57,482 nt of DNA from Paucimonas sp. (GTDB lineage Bacteria > Pseudomonadota > Gammaproteobacteria > Pseudomonadales > Pseudomonadaceae): positions 1 through 57,482 of the forward strand of contig JAIRVG010000048.1 of the NCBI GenBank assembly GCA_031253995.1, given 5' to 3'. The notes beneath the pieces are model-generated. The model saw only the letters and a program-made list of their open reading frames with translations, was not told the DNA's origin and ran no database searches. The position numbers were made by a program, and so were the translations under genes. Shown here piece by piece: positions 45,967-54,599 of this stretch (within the stretch, counting starts at the first letter, position 1; each line of letters begins with the position of its first letter).

Positions 45967-45972
45967 TATAAT
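45967..45972 (+). promoter_or_regulatory. -10 hexamer of the rpiA promoter
   Basis: A perfect TATAAT lies 38 bases before the rpiA ATG. The -35 region is weak (AGCAAA with 17-base spacing). Confidence 0.55.
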
Positions 45973-46009
45973 GCCCGGCTTCACGATACTCCCCCGCTTC
46001 GGAGCCCGC

Positions 46010-46681
46010 ATGACCCAGGACCAACTCAAACAGGCCGTCGCCCAGGCCGCCGTCGATTTCATCCTGCCTAGCCTGGATGCCAAGAGCATCATCGGCGTCG
46101 GCACCGGCTCGACCGCCAACTGCTTCATCGACGCCCTGGCCCAGCACAAGACCGCCTTCGACGGCGCCGTGGCCAGTTCCGAAGCCACCGCCGCGCGCCT
46201 GAAGGGCCATGGCATCCCGGTCTACGAGCTGAACACCGTGAGCGAGCTGGAGTTCTACGTCGACGGCGCCGACGAGAGCGACGAGCACCTGAACCTGATC
46301 AAGGGCGGCGGCGCGGCCCTGACCCGCGAGAAGATCGTCGCGGCGGTGACCAGGACCTTCATCTGCATCGCCGACGCCAGCAAGCTGGTGCCGGTGCTGG
46401 GCGCCTTCCCGCTGCCGGTGGAAGTGATCCCGATGGCCCGCAGCCATGTGGCGCGCCAGCTGGTGAAGCTGGGCGGCGACCCGGTGTACCGCGAGGGCGT
46501 GGTGACCGACAACGGCAACATCATCCTCGATGTGCACAACCTGCAGATCACCAACCCGGTGGAGCTGGAAGCGCAGATCAACGCCATCGTCGGCGTGGTC
46601 ACCAACGGCCTGTTCGCGGCGCGGCCGGCGGATCTGCTGCTGCTGGGCACCAGTGAAGGCGTGAAGACCCTCAAGGCCTGA
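46010..46681 (+). CDS. rpiA: Ribose-5-phosphate isomerase A
   Basis: A 223-residue pentose phosphate enzyme that interconverts ribose 5-phosphate and ribulose 5-phosphate. The phosphate loop [11 protein letters not shown], the DGADE motif with catalytic Asp residues and [13 protein letters not shown] with catalytic Lys and Glu are present. The ATG at 46010 follows CGGAG and gives the usual length. It converges with the SdiA-regulated-type gene over a REP doublet. Confidence 0.96.
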   Translation: MTQDQLKQAVAQAAVDFILPSLDAKSIIGVGTGSTANCFIDALAQHKTAFDGAVASSEATAARLKGHGIPVYELNTVSELEFYVDGADESDEHLNLIKGGGAALTREKIVAAVTRTFICIADASKLVPVLGAFPLPVEVIPMARSHVARQLVKLGGDPVYREGVVTDNGNIILDVHNLQITNPVELEAQINAIVGVVTNGLFAARPADLLLLGTSEGVKTLKA

Positions 46682-46700
46682 AGATCTTCGCTGTAGCTGC

Positions 46701-46785
46701 TGGCCTCATCGCTGGCAAGCCAGCTCCCACAGGGACCGCATGCACCGCGAAACCTGTGGGAGCTGGCTTGCCAGCGATGAGGCCA
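46701..46785. repeat. REP doublet (REPIN)
   Basis: TGGCCTCATCGCTGGCAAGC with CAGCTCCCACAGG and its exact inverse are separated by GACCGCATGCACCGCGAAA. It fills the space between convergent rpiA and the gene ending at 46791. Almost the same arms occur at 32271-32354. Confidence 0.87.
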
Positions 46786-46790
46786 GTGGC

Positions 46791-47690
46791 TTAATCCACA
46801 ACCTTCCTGAACACATAGAACAGGTTCGGCTCACTCACCAGATACAGCGTCCCGTCCCCATCCATGGCAATCCCCTCTGCCTGCGGCACGCTCTGCTTCA
46901 ACCCGTGAAAGCCCTTGCGCAACGACAGGCTCGCCAGCGGCCGCCCCGTCACATCCAGTTCCAGCACCAGCTTCGACTCATCCGACAGCGCCAGCAGATG
47001 CCCGCTGCGCTCATCGAACTGCAAGCTCGACAGGTCCCGCACGAACAACCGCGCATCGCGCTTGCGGTCCTGCACCACATGCACCGCATACGGCTTGTCC
47101 GGGTTGTCGTGGGGGAAGCCATGCACCTCGTAGATCAACATCGGGTCGCGCTCCTTGGCCACGAACAGGCGCTTGCCCTGCTGGTCGAAGGCCAGGCCCT
47201 CGAAGCCCTTGTTGCCATTGAGGCCAATGCCCAGGGTCAACTGCTCGGCGTCCTTGGCATCGAGGAACGGCGTGTCCTCGGTCAGGCGCACGCGGATCAG
47301 GCGCTGCTCGCGCTCGTCGGTGATCACGTAGCTGTCGCGCCCGACATATTCCACCGCCTCCGGGTCGCCGAAACCGGTCAGCGGCACCCGGCGCAGGATG
47401 CGCCCGTCCAGCGACAGCTCGATCAGCTCGGGAGATTTGTTGGTGACGGTGAACAGGCTTTTGCGGTCCGGATCGTAGGTCAGCGCGGAGAGGTCCTTGT
47501 CCAGGCCCTCGACGGGCTTCGCCTCGATCGCCACCTGGTAGCCATCGAGGCCGATGCTCTGTTCTGCGGGTTGCAGCCAGGTGGTGAAGTTGAACCAGCC
47601 ACGCTCGAAGAGGCGATAGTGCTGCCCCGCCAAGGCCAGAACAGCCAGCAGGGCAATCAGCAAGGCAAGCAGGAGGGAACGCAGACGCAT
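46791..47690 (-). CDS. SdiA-regulated-domain protein 1 (periplasm-facing beta-propeller)
   Basis: A 299-residue protein with one N-terminal membrane anchor (LLLALLIALLAVLALAG) and a periplasmic propeller-like domain with repeated strands. DPDRKSLFTVTNKSPELIEL and MDGDGTLYLVSEPNLFYVF are typical of the SdiA-regulated family. The start at 47690 removes an unrelated N-terminal extension. It lies 95 bases downstream of a paralogue on the same strand. The family name does not show control by SdiA here. Function unknown; a binding or lactonase-like role is possible. Confidence 0.82.
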   Translation of the reverse strand: MRLRSLLLALLIALLAVLALAGQHYRLFERGWFNFTTWLQPAEQSIGLDGYQVAIEAKPVEGLDKDLSALTYDPDRKSLFTVTNKSPELIELSLDGRILRRVPLTGFGDPEAVEYVGRDSYVITDEREQRLIRVRLTEDTPFLDAKDAEQLTLGIGLNGNKGFEGLAFDQQGKRLFVAKERDPMLIYEVHGFPHDNPDKPYAVHVVQDRKRDARLFVRDLSSLQFDERSGHLLALSDESKLVLELDVTGRPLASLSLRKGFHGLKQSVPQAEGIAMDGDGTLYLVSEPNLFYVFRKVVD

Positions 47691-47785
47691 GGGGAAAGAC
47701 TCAGGCGGGAAACGGAACGGCCTGAATCTAACCATAGCCAGCTGAAGTGAAGCTTAATGCCACTATCGGAAAAATCCGACGATGG

Positions 47786-48718
47786 TTACTCCTTGCGGAA
47801 GCGATAGAACAGGTTCGGCTCGCTGACCATATAAAGGGTGCCGGCCTCGTCCATCGCCACGCCTTCGGCGCGCGGAATGCGCTTCTTCAGGCCGTTGAAG
47901 CCGCCGAGCAGGGTCATGAAGCTGACCTGCTCGCCCTTCTCGTCCAGTTCCAGGAGCATGTTGGAGTCGGCCGACAGCACCAGCATATGCCCGGTGCGAG
48001 GATCGATACCGAGGGCGGAAAGGTTGCGCAGGTCGAGGTCGTCGTTGGCCAGCACCTGTTTGCTGCCGGTCAGGTCCGAACGACCATCGGTAGACCAGGT
48101 GAACAGCCGCGGCGGACGCTCTTCGCCAAGGACAAGACGCTGCTGGGCCGAATCCCAGGCAATGCCTTCGAAGGCTTTGTTCTGGTCCTCGGAGGGACCG
48201 AGGTCGTATTGCGGGAAATCCTTGATGTTCAGCGCCTGGGTTGCGTCATCCAGGCGGACAAGGACCAGGCTGTGCTGGCGCTCGTCGACAATGGCGATAC
48301 GCCCGTCCGCCATCACCGCGACCCCTTCCGGGTTGGACCAGCCCACCAGCGGAATCTTGCGCAGCACATCGCCTTCAAGGGTCAGCTCGACCAGGAACGG
48401 GTTCTTGCCCATTACGGCGAAAAGGGTCTTGCGCTGCGGGTCATAGGCCAGATCCGAGGCCTCGTCCTTTTCCATGCCCGGCAGCACCTTGGCATCTATA
48501 TCGGCGTGGTAGTCGGGCAGCCAGACACTGGCCTTCTGCTCGATCTGGCTCTCGAAGCTCTCCTGCAGCCACAAAAACCCACGGTCATCCCAATGCATGG
48601 CGATGACGACGCCATAGCCGATCACGGCAGCAGCAGCCAGCCAGGTAGACCAGCGACGGATGACGGGACGTTTGCGCACGGACGGCGGGATGCCTTCAGA
48701 AGCGAGGGGAGCGGCCAT
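47786..48718 (-). CDS. SdiA-regulated-domain protein 2 (paralogue)
   Basis: A 310-residue paralogue of the next gene. A short cytoplasmic stretch precedes one membrane segment (TWLAAAAVIGYGVVIAM) and the same propeller-like domain: DPQRKTLFAVMGKNPFLVEL, NPEGVAVMADG and DEAGTLYMVSEPNLFYRF. The C-terminal 15 residues are almost identical in the two proteins. The start at 48718 has AGAGAA upstream. The two genes may be cotranscribed. Function unknown. Confidence 0.82.
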   Translation of the reverse strand: MAAPLASEGIPPSVRKRPVIRRWSTWLAAAAVIGYGVVIAMHWDDRGFLWLQESFESQIEQKASVWLPDYHADIDAKVLPGMEKDEASDLAYDPQRKTLFAVMGKNPFLVELTLEGDVLRKIPLVGWSNPEGVAVMADGRIAIVDERQHSLVLVRLDDATQALNIKDFPQYDLGPSEDQNKAFEGIAWDSAQQRLVLGEERPPRLFTWSTDGRSDLTGSKQVLANDDLDLRNLSALGIDPRTGHMLVLSADSNMLLELDEKGEQVSFMTLLGGFNGLKKRIPRAEGVAMDEAGTLYMVSEPNLFYRFRKE

Positions 48719-48836
48719 TGGAGAGTTCTCTGCTGTTTTCCCGGCTGACGGACGCAGCCTCAGGACCGGCAGAGAATTATCCAGATGTTTTGTGAAAAAA
48801 ATGGCAAAAGCCGATGAAGTGCATTGACAGGCCAAA

Positions 48837-48856
48837 CGGGGCCGCAAGCGGCCCCG
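48837..48856 (-). terminator. Terminator of the FAH-family operon
   Basis: CGGGGCCGC and GCGGCCCCG form a 9-bp stem with an AA loop, followed on the minus strand by TTTGG, 4 bases beyond the FAH-family stop. The short T-run makes it moderate. Confidence 0.55.
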
Positions 48857-48860
48857 AATC

Positions 48861-49526
48861 TCAGCGCACCCGGCTCTCGAACCGGCTGGCCTCCGGCAGT
48901 TCCAGGACCAGCTCATCCCCCGGATTCAGCGGACCGACGCCCACCGGCGTACCGGTCAGGATCACATCGCCAGCCTGCAGGGAGAACTGCGAGGCCATGT
49001 GCTGGATCATCGGCACGATGGGGTTGAGCATCAGCGCGCTGTTGCCGTCCTGGCGCACTTCGCCGTTGATGGTCAGGCGGATGCCGATATCAGCCAGGTC
49101 CTCGAAGGCGCTGGCCACGACGAACGGCGCCAGCACGCAGGCGCCGTCGAAGCACTTGGCGCGCTCCCAGGGCAGGCCTTTTTCCTTCAGTTGCGCCTGC
49201 AGGTCGCGCAGGGTCAGGTCCAGGGCCGGGGCGAAACCGGAAATGGCGTCCAGCACCTCTTCCTCGGACGGCTTTGGCGACAGCGACTTGCCCAGCAACA
49301 CGGCGATTTCCGCTTCGTAGTGCACCGAGCCACGCTCGGCCGGAATCTCGAAGCCGCCTTCCAGCGGCACCACGCAGCTGCCCGGCTTGATGAACAGCAG
49401 CGGCTCGGTCGGGATCGGGTTGTCCAGCTCCTTGGCGTGTTCGGCGTAGTTGCGCCCGATGCACACCACCTTGCCCAGGGTGAAGTGGATGCGCGTCCCG
49501 TCTACATATTGGTGCTGATAATTCAT
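48861..49526 (-). CDS. Fumarylacetoacetate hydrolase (FAH) family protein
   Basis: A 221-residue metal-dependent enzyme of the FAH superfamily (YcgM/FAHD1-like), acting on C-C bonds of acyl-pyruvate or similar substrates, or as oxaloacetate decarboxylase. Metal ligands are in VHYEAEIAVLLG (Glu-x-Glu) and the Asp of ALDLTLRDLQ. IGRNYAEHAKEL and LTGTPVGVGPL are family marks. The start is at 49526. It follows the D-2-hydroxyglutarate dehydrogenase-like gene by 38 bases, and the two probably form one transcript with the terminator at 48837. Confidence 0.88.
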   Translation of the reverse strand: MNYQHQYVDGTRIHFTLGKVVCIGRNYAEHAKELDNPIPTEPLLFIKPGSCVVPLEGGFEIPAERGSVHYEAEIAVLLGKSLSPKPSEEEVLDAISGFAPALDLTLRDLQAQLKEKGLPWERAKCFDGACVLAPFVVASAFEDLADIGIRLTINGEVRQDGNSALMLNPIVPMIQHMASQFSLQAGDVILTGTPVGVGPLNPGDELVLELPEASRFESRVR

Positions 49527-49564
49527 GACCGACTCCTGGTGCTGGTTGAATCCGTGGCGGCGGC

Positions 49565-50962
49565 TCACTCGGGGGCGAAGATCTTGCCCGGGTTCATGAT
49601 CCCGTTGGGATCGAACACCGCCTTGACTGCTTTCATGTATGCAATTTCCGCTGCCGAACGGCTGTAGGCAAGGTAATCGCGCTTGGTCATGCCCACACCG
49701 TGCTCGGCGGAGATCGAACCGTTGTACTTCTCGACGGTTTCGAACACCTGCTTGTTGACCACGGCACACTTGGCGAAGAACTCGTCCTTGCCCATGTCTT
49801 CCGGCTTGAGGATGTTCAGGTGCAGGTTGCCATCACCGATGTGGCCATACCAGACCACTTCGAAGTCCGGATAGTACGCCGTGACGATGGCATCGATATC
49901 TCGCAGGAAGGCCGGCACCTTGGCCACCGTCACCGAGATGTCGTTCTTGTACGGGGTCCAGTGGGAGATGGTCTCGGACAGGTATTCGCGCAGCTTCCAC
50001 AGGTTGCGCAGCTGCTGTTCGCTCTGGCTCATCACCCCGTCCAGCACCCAGCCTTGCTCGACGCAGTGCTCGAACAGGGCCAGCGCCTCGTTGGCCACGT
50101 CCTCGGTGGTGGCCTCGAACTCCAGCAAGGCGTAGAACGGGCAGTCGGTGGCGAACGGCGCGGGAACGTCACCGCGGCCGAGGATCTTCGCCAGGCCCTT
50201 GTCGGAGAAGAACTCGAAGGCGGTCAGGTCGAGCTTGCCCTGGAAGGCATGCAGCACCGGCATGATGGAGTCGAAGTCCGGGGTGCCGAGGACCATCGCG
50301 GTGAGGTTCTTCGGCGCCCGGTCCAGGCGCATGGTGGCCTCGACCACGAAGCCCAGGGTGCCTTCGGCGCCGATGAACAGCTGGCGCAGGTCGTAGCCGG
50401 TGGCGTTCTTGATCAGGTCCTTGTTCAGCTCCAGCAGCTCGCCGGCGCCGGTGACTACCTTGAGGCCGGCCACCCAGTTGCGGGTCATGCCATAGCGAAT
50501 GACCTTGATCCCGCCGGCATTGGTGCCGATATTGCCGCCAATCTGACTGGAGCCCGAGGACGCGAAGTCCACCGGGTAATACAGCCCTTGCTCTTCGGCG
50601 AAGGCCTGCAGTTGCGCGGTGACCACGCCCGGCTGGCACACCACGGTGCGGTCGAAGGCATTGAAATCGAGGATGCGGTTCATGTAGTCGAAGGACACGA
50701 CCACTTCGCCATTGGCCGCCACGGCTGCGGCGGAGAGACCGGTGCGCCCGCCCGAGGGCACCAGCGCGACCTTGTGCCGGTTGGCCCAGCGGACAATGGC
50801 CTGGACCTGATCGACGGTCTTGGGAAAGACGATGGCCGAGGGGGCCGGAGGAAAATGCTTGGTCCAGTCCTTGCCCCAGGCTTCAAGGGAAGCTGCGTCG
50901 GTCAGGACCTTGCCAGGCTCGACAAGGGTCTTCAGTTCATCGATCAGAACAGGGTCGGTCAT
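49565..50962 (-). CDS. FAD-linked D-2-hydroxyacid dehydrogenase (D-2-hydroxyglutarate dehydrogenase-like)
   Basis: A 465-residue flavoprotein of the VAO/GlcD family. The FAD-binding half holds [17 protein letters not shown] and GSSQIGGNIGTNAGGIKVIR. The C-terminal half holds YGHIGDGNLHLNI, whose His residues bind metal, and ISAEHGVGMTKRDYL. The start at 50962 (MTDPVLIDELK) matches the family. It is divergent from serA. In P. stutzeri and P. aeruginosa the enzyme at this place oxidises the D-2-hydroxyglutarate that SerA makes as a side product (knowledge of those species), so the pairing suggests the same job. Confidence 0.9.
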   Translation of the reverse strand: MTDPVLIDELKTLVEPGKVLTDAASLEAWGKDWTKHFPPAPSAIVFPKTVDQVQAIVRWANRHKVALVPSGGRTGLSAAAVAANGEVVVSFDYMNRILDFNAFDRTVVCQPGVVTAQLQAFAEEQGLYYPVDFASSGSSQIGGNIGTNAGGIKVIRYGMTRNWVAGLKVVTGAGELLELNKDLIKNATGYDLRQLFIGAEGTLGFVVEATMRLDRAPKNLTAMVLGTPDFDSIMPVLHAFQGKLDLTAFEFFSDKGLAKILGRGDVPAPFATDCPFYALLEFEATTEDVANEALALFEHCVEQGWVLDGVMSQSEQQLRNLWKLREYLSETISHWTPYKNDISVTVAKVPAFLRDIDAIVTAYYPDFEVVWYGHIGDGNLHLNILKPEDMGKDEFFAKCAVVNKQVFETVEKYNGSISAEHGVGMTKRDYLAYSRSAAEIAYMKAVKAVFDPNGIMNPGKIFAPE

Positions 50963-51037
50963 CGGCGGAACTCTCGAACTTTTCATGGTCACCCTGAGCA
51001 CACTTCAAGTGCCAGGGATGGTCTGAGCGCGGCGTCG

Positions 51038-51051
51038 GTATGCTAGCATAC
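51038..51051. promoter_or_regulatory. 14-bp palindrome in the serA intergenic region
   Basis: GTATGCTAGCATAC is a perfect palindrome about midway between the divergent starts at 50962 and 51136. It may be an operator, and TATGCT could be a -10 box. Confidence 0.4.
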
Positions 51052-51135
51052 GCCCCCCGCTGATCGAGCTTTCCCGCCGATTCTGCGAGCGCTTCACTTC
51101 CCTGCCATTTTTCTCCGGGACACAGGTTTACGCAG

Positions 51136-52365
51136 ATGAGCAAGACTTCTCTCGATAAGAGCAAGATCAAGTTCCTTCTTCTCGAAGGGGTCCACCAGAA
51201 CGCCGTGGACGTCCTCAAGGCCGCCGGGTACACCAACATCGAGTACCTCACCGGTTCCCTGCCGGAAGCCGAGCTGAAGGAAAAGATCGCCGATGCCCAC
51301 TTCATCGGTATTCGCTCCCGCACCCAACTGACCGAAGAGATCTTCGATTGCGCCAAGAAACTGGTCGCCGTCGGCTGTTTCTGCATCGGCACCACCCAGG
51401 TCGACCTGGATGCGGCCCGCGAGCGCGGCATCGCCGTGTTCAACGCCCCGTACTCCAACACCCGCTCCGTTGCCGAGCTGGTGCTGGCCGAGGCCATCCT
51501 GCTGTTGCGCGGCATCCCCGAGAAAAATGCGTCCTGCCACCGTGGCGGCTGGATCAAGAGCGCGGCCAACTCCTTCGAGATCCGTGGCAAGAAACTGGGC
51601 ATCGTCGGCTACGGCTCGATCGGCACCCAGCTGTCAGTCCTGGCCGAGAGCCTGGGCATGCAGGTGTTCTTCTTCGACCCGCTGACCAAGCTGCCGCTGG
51701 GCAACGCCACCCAGGTCACCAGCCTGCACGAACTGCTCGGCCTGGCCGACATCGTCTCGCTGCACGTGCCTGAGCTGCCATCCACCCAGTGGATGATCGG
51801 CGAGAAGGAAATCCGCGCGATGAAGAAGGGTTCGATCCTGATCAACGCCGCCCGTGGCACCGTGGTCGAGCTGGACCACCTGGCCGCCGCGATCCGCGAC
51901 AAGCACCTGATCGGCGCCGCCATCGACGTGTTCCCGGTCGAGCCGCGCTCCAACGACGAAGAGTTCGAAAGCCCGCTGCGTGGCCTGGACAACGTGATCC
52001 TGACCCCGCACATCGGTGGTTCCACCGCCGAAGCCCAGGCCAACATCGGCCTGGAAGTGGCCGAGAAGCTGGTCAAGTACAGCGACAACGGTACCTCGGT
52101 GTCCTCGGTCAACTTCCCTGAAGTGGCTCTGCCGGCGCACCCTGGCAAGCACCGCCTGCTGCACATCCACGAAAACATCCCGGGCGTGCTCAGCGAGATC
52201 AACAAGGTCTTCGCCGAGAACGGCATCAACATCTCCGGTCAGTTCCTGCAGACCAACGAGAAAGTCGGTTACGTGGTGATCGACGTCGACGCCGAGTACT
52301 CGGACCTGGCGCAAGAGAAACTGCAACAGGTCAAGGGCACCATCCGTTCCCGCGTCCTGTTCTGA
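51136..52365 (+). CDS. serA: D-3-phosphoglycerate dehydrogenase SerA
   Basis: A 409-residue NAD-dependent enzyme that begins serine synthesis; the family also reduces 2-oxoglutarate to D-2-hydroxyglutarate. The NAD loop is GYGSIGTQLSVLAESLG. Catalytic Arg, Glu and His lie in NAARGTVVEL, DVFPVEP and LTPHIGGSTAEAQ. A C-terminal ACT domain (HENIPGVLSEINKVFAENGI) binds serine for feedback inhibition. The length matches E. coli SerA. A strong terminator follows. Confidence 0.97.
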   Translation: MSKTSLDKSKIKFLLLEGVHQNAVDVLKAAGYTNIEYLTGSLPEAELKEKIADAHFIGIRSRTQLTEEIFDCAKKLVAVGCFCIGTTQVDLDAARERGIAVFNAPYSNTRSVAELVLAEAILLLRGIPEKNASCHRGGWIKSAANSFEIRGKKLGIVGYGSIGTQLSVLAESLGMQVFFFDPLTKLPLGNATQVTSLHELLGLADIVSLHVPELPSTQWMIGEKEIRAMKKGSILINAARGTVVELDHLAAAIRDKHLIGAAIDVFPVEPRSNDEEFESPLRGLDNVILTPHIGGSTAEAQANIGLEVAEKLVKYSDNGTSVSSVNFPEVALPAHPGKHRLLHIHENIPGVLSEINKVFAENGINISGQFLQTNEKVGYVVIDVDAEYSDLAQEKLQQVKGTIRSRVLF

Positions 52366-52381
52366 GTTCGCTGCGCTGTTG

Positions 52382-52415
52382 AAAAGGGAGGTCCTGGTGA
52401 CCTCCCTTTTTATTG
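52382..52415 (+). terminator. Rho-independent terminator of serA
   Basis: AAAAGGGAGGTC and GACCTCCCTTTT form a 12-bp stem with a CTGGT loop, followed by TTATT, 16 bases after the serA stop. Confidence 0.93.
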
Positions 52416-52570
52416 CCCGGGCGAAAACAGGAAGTTGCACAATTGCGCGAGAAATATTTCAACTACCGTTAAACATCCCGAGCGCGATGCGGTCACAAGG
52501 GGCAACTTGACCGTGGCAAACCAGAAAGCCGCGGCAATACTGTGTTGATTGCCAATAAAAAGGGGCTCAC

Positions 52571-53347
52571 ATGCGTTTTCCCACTGCGGCATTGCTTGCC
52601 GCCAGCCTGCTCAGCCCATGGGCCCATGCGGAACTGATGGACGAGGTCAGCGACCGCAACGAATTGCGTATTGCCATTGAAGCGAAGATGCCACCGTTCA
52701 ACTTTCGCGATACCGCCGGGCAACTGAGTGGTTTCGAAGTGGAACTTGGGCAGATGCTTGCCCGTGAACTGGACGTGAATGCGTCCTTCGTCGAGGTGAC
52801 GGCCGACGACCTGCTGCCCGGTGTGCAGAGCGGCAAGTACGATATCGCCCTGAACCAGGTCGCGGTCAGTCCGGAACTGGAAGAGCGCCTGGATTTCAGC
52901 ACGCCGTACAGCTACACCCGTGCCCAGTTGATCGTGCGTCGGGAAGAGAAACGGCCGCTGCACAGCCTCGAAGCCTTCAAGGGGCATAGCCTCGGCTTCG
53001 TCCAGGGCAGCTCGTTCGCCGAGCAGGCCAAGGCGGTGGAAGGCGTGGACCTGCGGGGTTACCAGGACCCGGCGCAGCCGATCAAGGAAGTGGCCGACGA
53101 CCAGATCGACGCCGTGATCAGCGATCGCCTGCTGGTGCCCTATGCAATTCGCGACAGCAAGCTGCCCGTGGAGGAAGGCGCCAGCATAGGCCCGGTGCTG
53201 AACCTGGCGATTCCATTCCAGAAGGGTAGCCCGGCGTTCCACAGTGCACTGGACAACGCCTTGCAGCGGATCAAGGCGGATGGCCGGCTGGCCGAGCTGT
53301 CGAAGAAGTGGTTCGGGGTAGATGCCAGCGAGCCGCCGAAACCGTAA
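52571..53347 (+). CDS. Periplasmic amino-acid-type binding protein (SBP family 3)
   Basis: A 258-residue periplasmic protein. The signal peptide MRFPTAALLAASLLSPWAHA is followed by a two-lobe binding domain with IAIEAKMPPFNFRDTAGQLS, GKYDIALNQVAVSPE and IDAVISDRLLVPYAIRDSK. It is closest to cystine/polar amino acid binding proteins (FliY/TcyJ type). No permease or ATPase gene is adjacent, so it must work with an importer encoded elsewhere or act as a sensor. It converges with the DUF523 gene (15 bases between stops). Confidence 0.88.
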   Translation: MRFPTAALLAASLLSPWAHAELMDEVSDRNELRIAIEAKMPPFNFRDTAGQLSGFEVELGQMLARELDVNASFVEVTADDLLPGVQSGKYDIALNQVAVSPELEERLDFSTPYSYTRAQLIVRREEKRPLHSLEAFKGHSLGFVQGSSFAEQAKAVEGVDLRGYQDPAQPIKEVADDQIDAVISDRLLVPYAIRDSKLPVEEGASIGPVLNLAIPFQKGSPAFHSALDNALQRIKADGRLAELSKKWFGVDASEPPKP

Positions 53348-53362
53348 AACCGCCTACGGGGC

Positions 53363-53872
53363 TCAGGTTGCGCTGGCATCCAGCGCAGCCGCCGCCTCTT
53401 CCAGCTCCAGCTCACTGAACACCAGCACCCCCTCCCGCCGCAGCAAGGCACTGGTCACCCCTTCCCCACTGACCTTGCTGCCACTGAACGTCCCGTCATA
53501 CACCAGCCGGTTGCCGCACGACGGACTGCCGGACTTCAGCACCGCCACCCGGATCCCATGCCGGCGCACCAGCTCCAGCGCCTGCCGGGCCCCCGCGAGA
53601 AACGCCGCGCTGACATCCTCACCCAGCACCGTCACCACCTGCGCCCCGCCATCCAGCACCTCGCCACCCTGCCCGCCGGGAATTTCCGCAGGCGGACGCG
53701 GCGTCGGCAGGCCACCGGCCACTTCCGGGCACAACGGCACCACCCGGCCTTGCTCCTGCCAGGTCCGCAACAGATCGGGATGCCCGCTGGCCCGGCCGTC
53801 GTAGCGCACCGGCTGGCCAAGCAGGCAGGCGCTCACCAGCACCCGCGGCAGGTCAGAACGGCTCGTTGCCAC
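53363..53872 (-). CDS. DUF523 family protein
   Basis: A 169-residue cytoplasmic protein with the family's Cys motifs: SACLLGQPVRYDG, PLCPEVAGGLPTPRPPAE and LKSGSPSCG. The conserved Cys residues suggest a metal or sulfur site, but the function is unknown. The start is probably a GTG at 53872, giving MATSRSDLPRVLVSACLLG and a 20-base overlap with the end of the prolyl hydroxylase gene. The overlap indicates cotranscription. Confidence 0.83.
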   Translation of the reverse strand: MATSRSDLPRVLVSACLLGQPVRYDGRASGHPDLLRTWQEQGRVVPLCPEVAGGLPTPRPPAEIPGGQGGEVLDGGAQVVTVLGEDVSAAFLAGARQALELVRRHGIRVAVLKSGSPSCGNRLVYDGTFSGSKVSGEGVTSALLRREGVLVFSELELEEAAAALDASAT

Positions 53873-54476
53873 GGCGGCGGAACCAGCCGGTAACCGACAG
53901 GCGCTCGCGATTGGCCGCGAGCACTTCATGGGGCAGGTCGGCAGACATGAACACGATCAGGCTGCCCCCCACCGGCGGCACGTCTTCTTCGCGCCCATCG
54001 GCGAAGAACAGGCGCAACTCGCCACCATCGGCAGGCTGCCAGTCGTCATTGAGGTAGATGATCGCCGACACCGTGCGACGATCGCTGTCACGGAAGCGAT
54101 CGAGGTGCTTGCGATAGAAGGTGCCCGGCGGATACAGGGCGAAATGGCACTCGAAATCTTCCAGGCCCAGGTACAGGTCGCGATTGAGCTGCTCGCGCAG
54201 TGCGTCCATCAGCGCCAGGTACTGGTCGCAGGCCTCGGACTGGCCGGGTTCGAGCCAGAGGATATGGTCGCCGCGAATCCCCTCGCGGACCTCCTGGCCC
54301 TGGCCGCGCCCCACCGCTGCCGGCGCCAGCTCGCCCTCGGCCTTGCGCCGCCGGCACTCGGCCGCCAGCGCCCGGGTCAGGGCGTCGGGAAGGAAAATGG
54401 CCTGCCGCGACCAGCCCTGGTTGGCCAGGTCGTCGACGATGCCGAGCAACTGCGGATGATCGGAGGATATGTGCAT
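53853..54476 (-). CDS. 2-oxoglutarate/Fe(II) prolyl hydroxylase of EF-Tu type (PPHD-like)
   Basis: A 207-residue dioxygenase. The iron ligands His124 and Asp126 lie in YRKHLDRF, and His183 is in SADLPHEVL. Arg192 in RERLSVTGWF binds 2-oxoglutarate. The fold and length match the Pseudomonas prolyl hydroxylase that hydroxylates a Pro in switch I of EF-Tu and resembles human PHD2 (knowledge of that family). The start at 54476 is chosen over one three codons earlier; neither has a good ribosome site. It overlaps the DUF523 gene. Divergent from the DUF2059 gene. Confidence 0.88.
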   Translation of the reverse strand: MHISSDHPQLLGIVDDLANQGWSRQAIFLPDALTRALAAECRRRKAEGELAPAAVGRGQGQEVREGIRGDHILWLEPGQSEACDQYLALMDALREQLNRDLYLGLEDFECHFALYPPGTFYRKHLDRFRDSDRRTVSAIIYLNDDWQPADGGELRLFFADGREEDVPPVGGSLIVFMSADLPHEVLAANRERLSVTGWFRRRGNEPF

Positions 54477-54599
54477 GCCGCGCATGGTAGCGGGCCGCCG
54501 GGCAAACCGACAGCGCCACTTGGTCGCATCGCGTCACGGGCGTCTCGACAAAGGCCCGCAAGGCCACGGACAATAGCGGCCTGCCGACAGGAGTCCTGA

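Noticed and set aside
46791..48718. Quorum sensing inferred from the SdiA-regulated family name
   Set aside because: The name comes from one enterobacterial gene; no lux-box-like site was found before these two genes.
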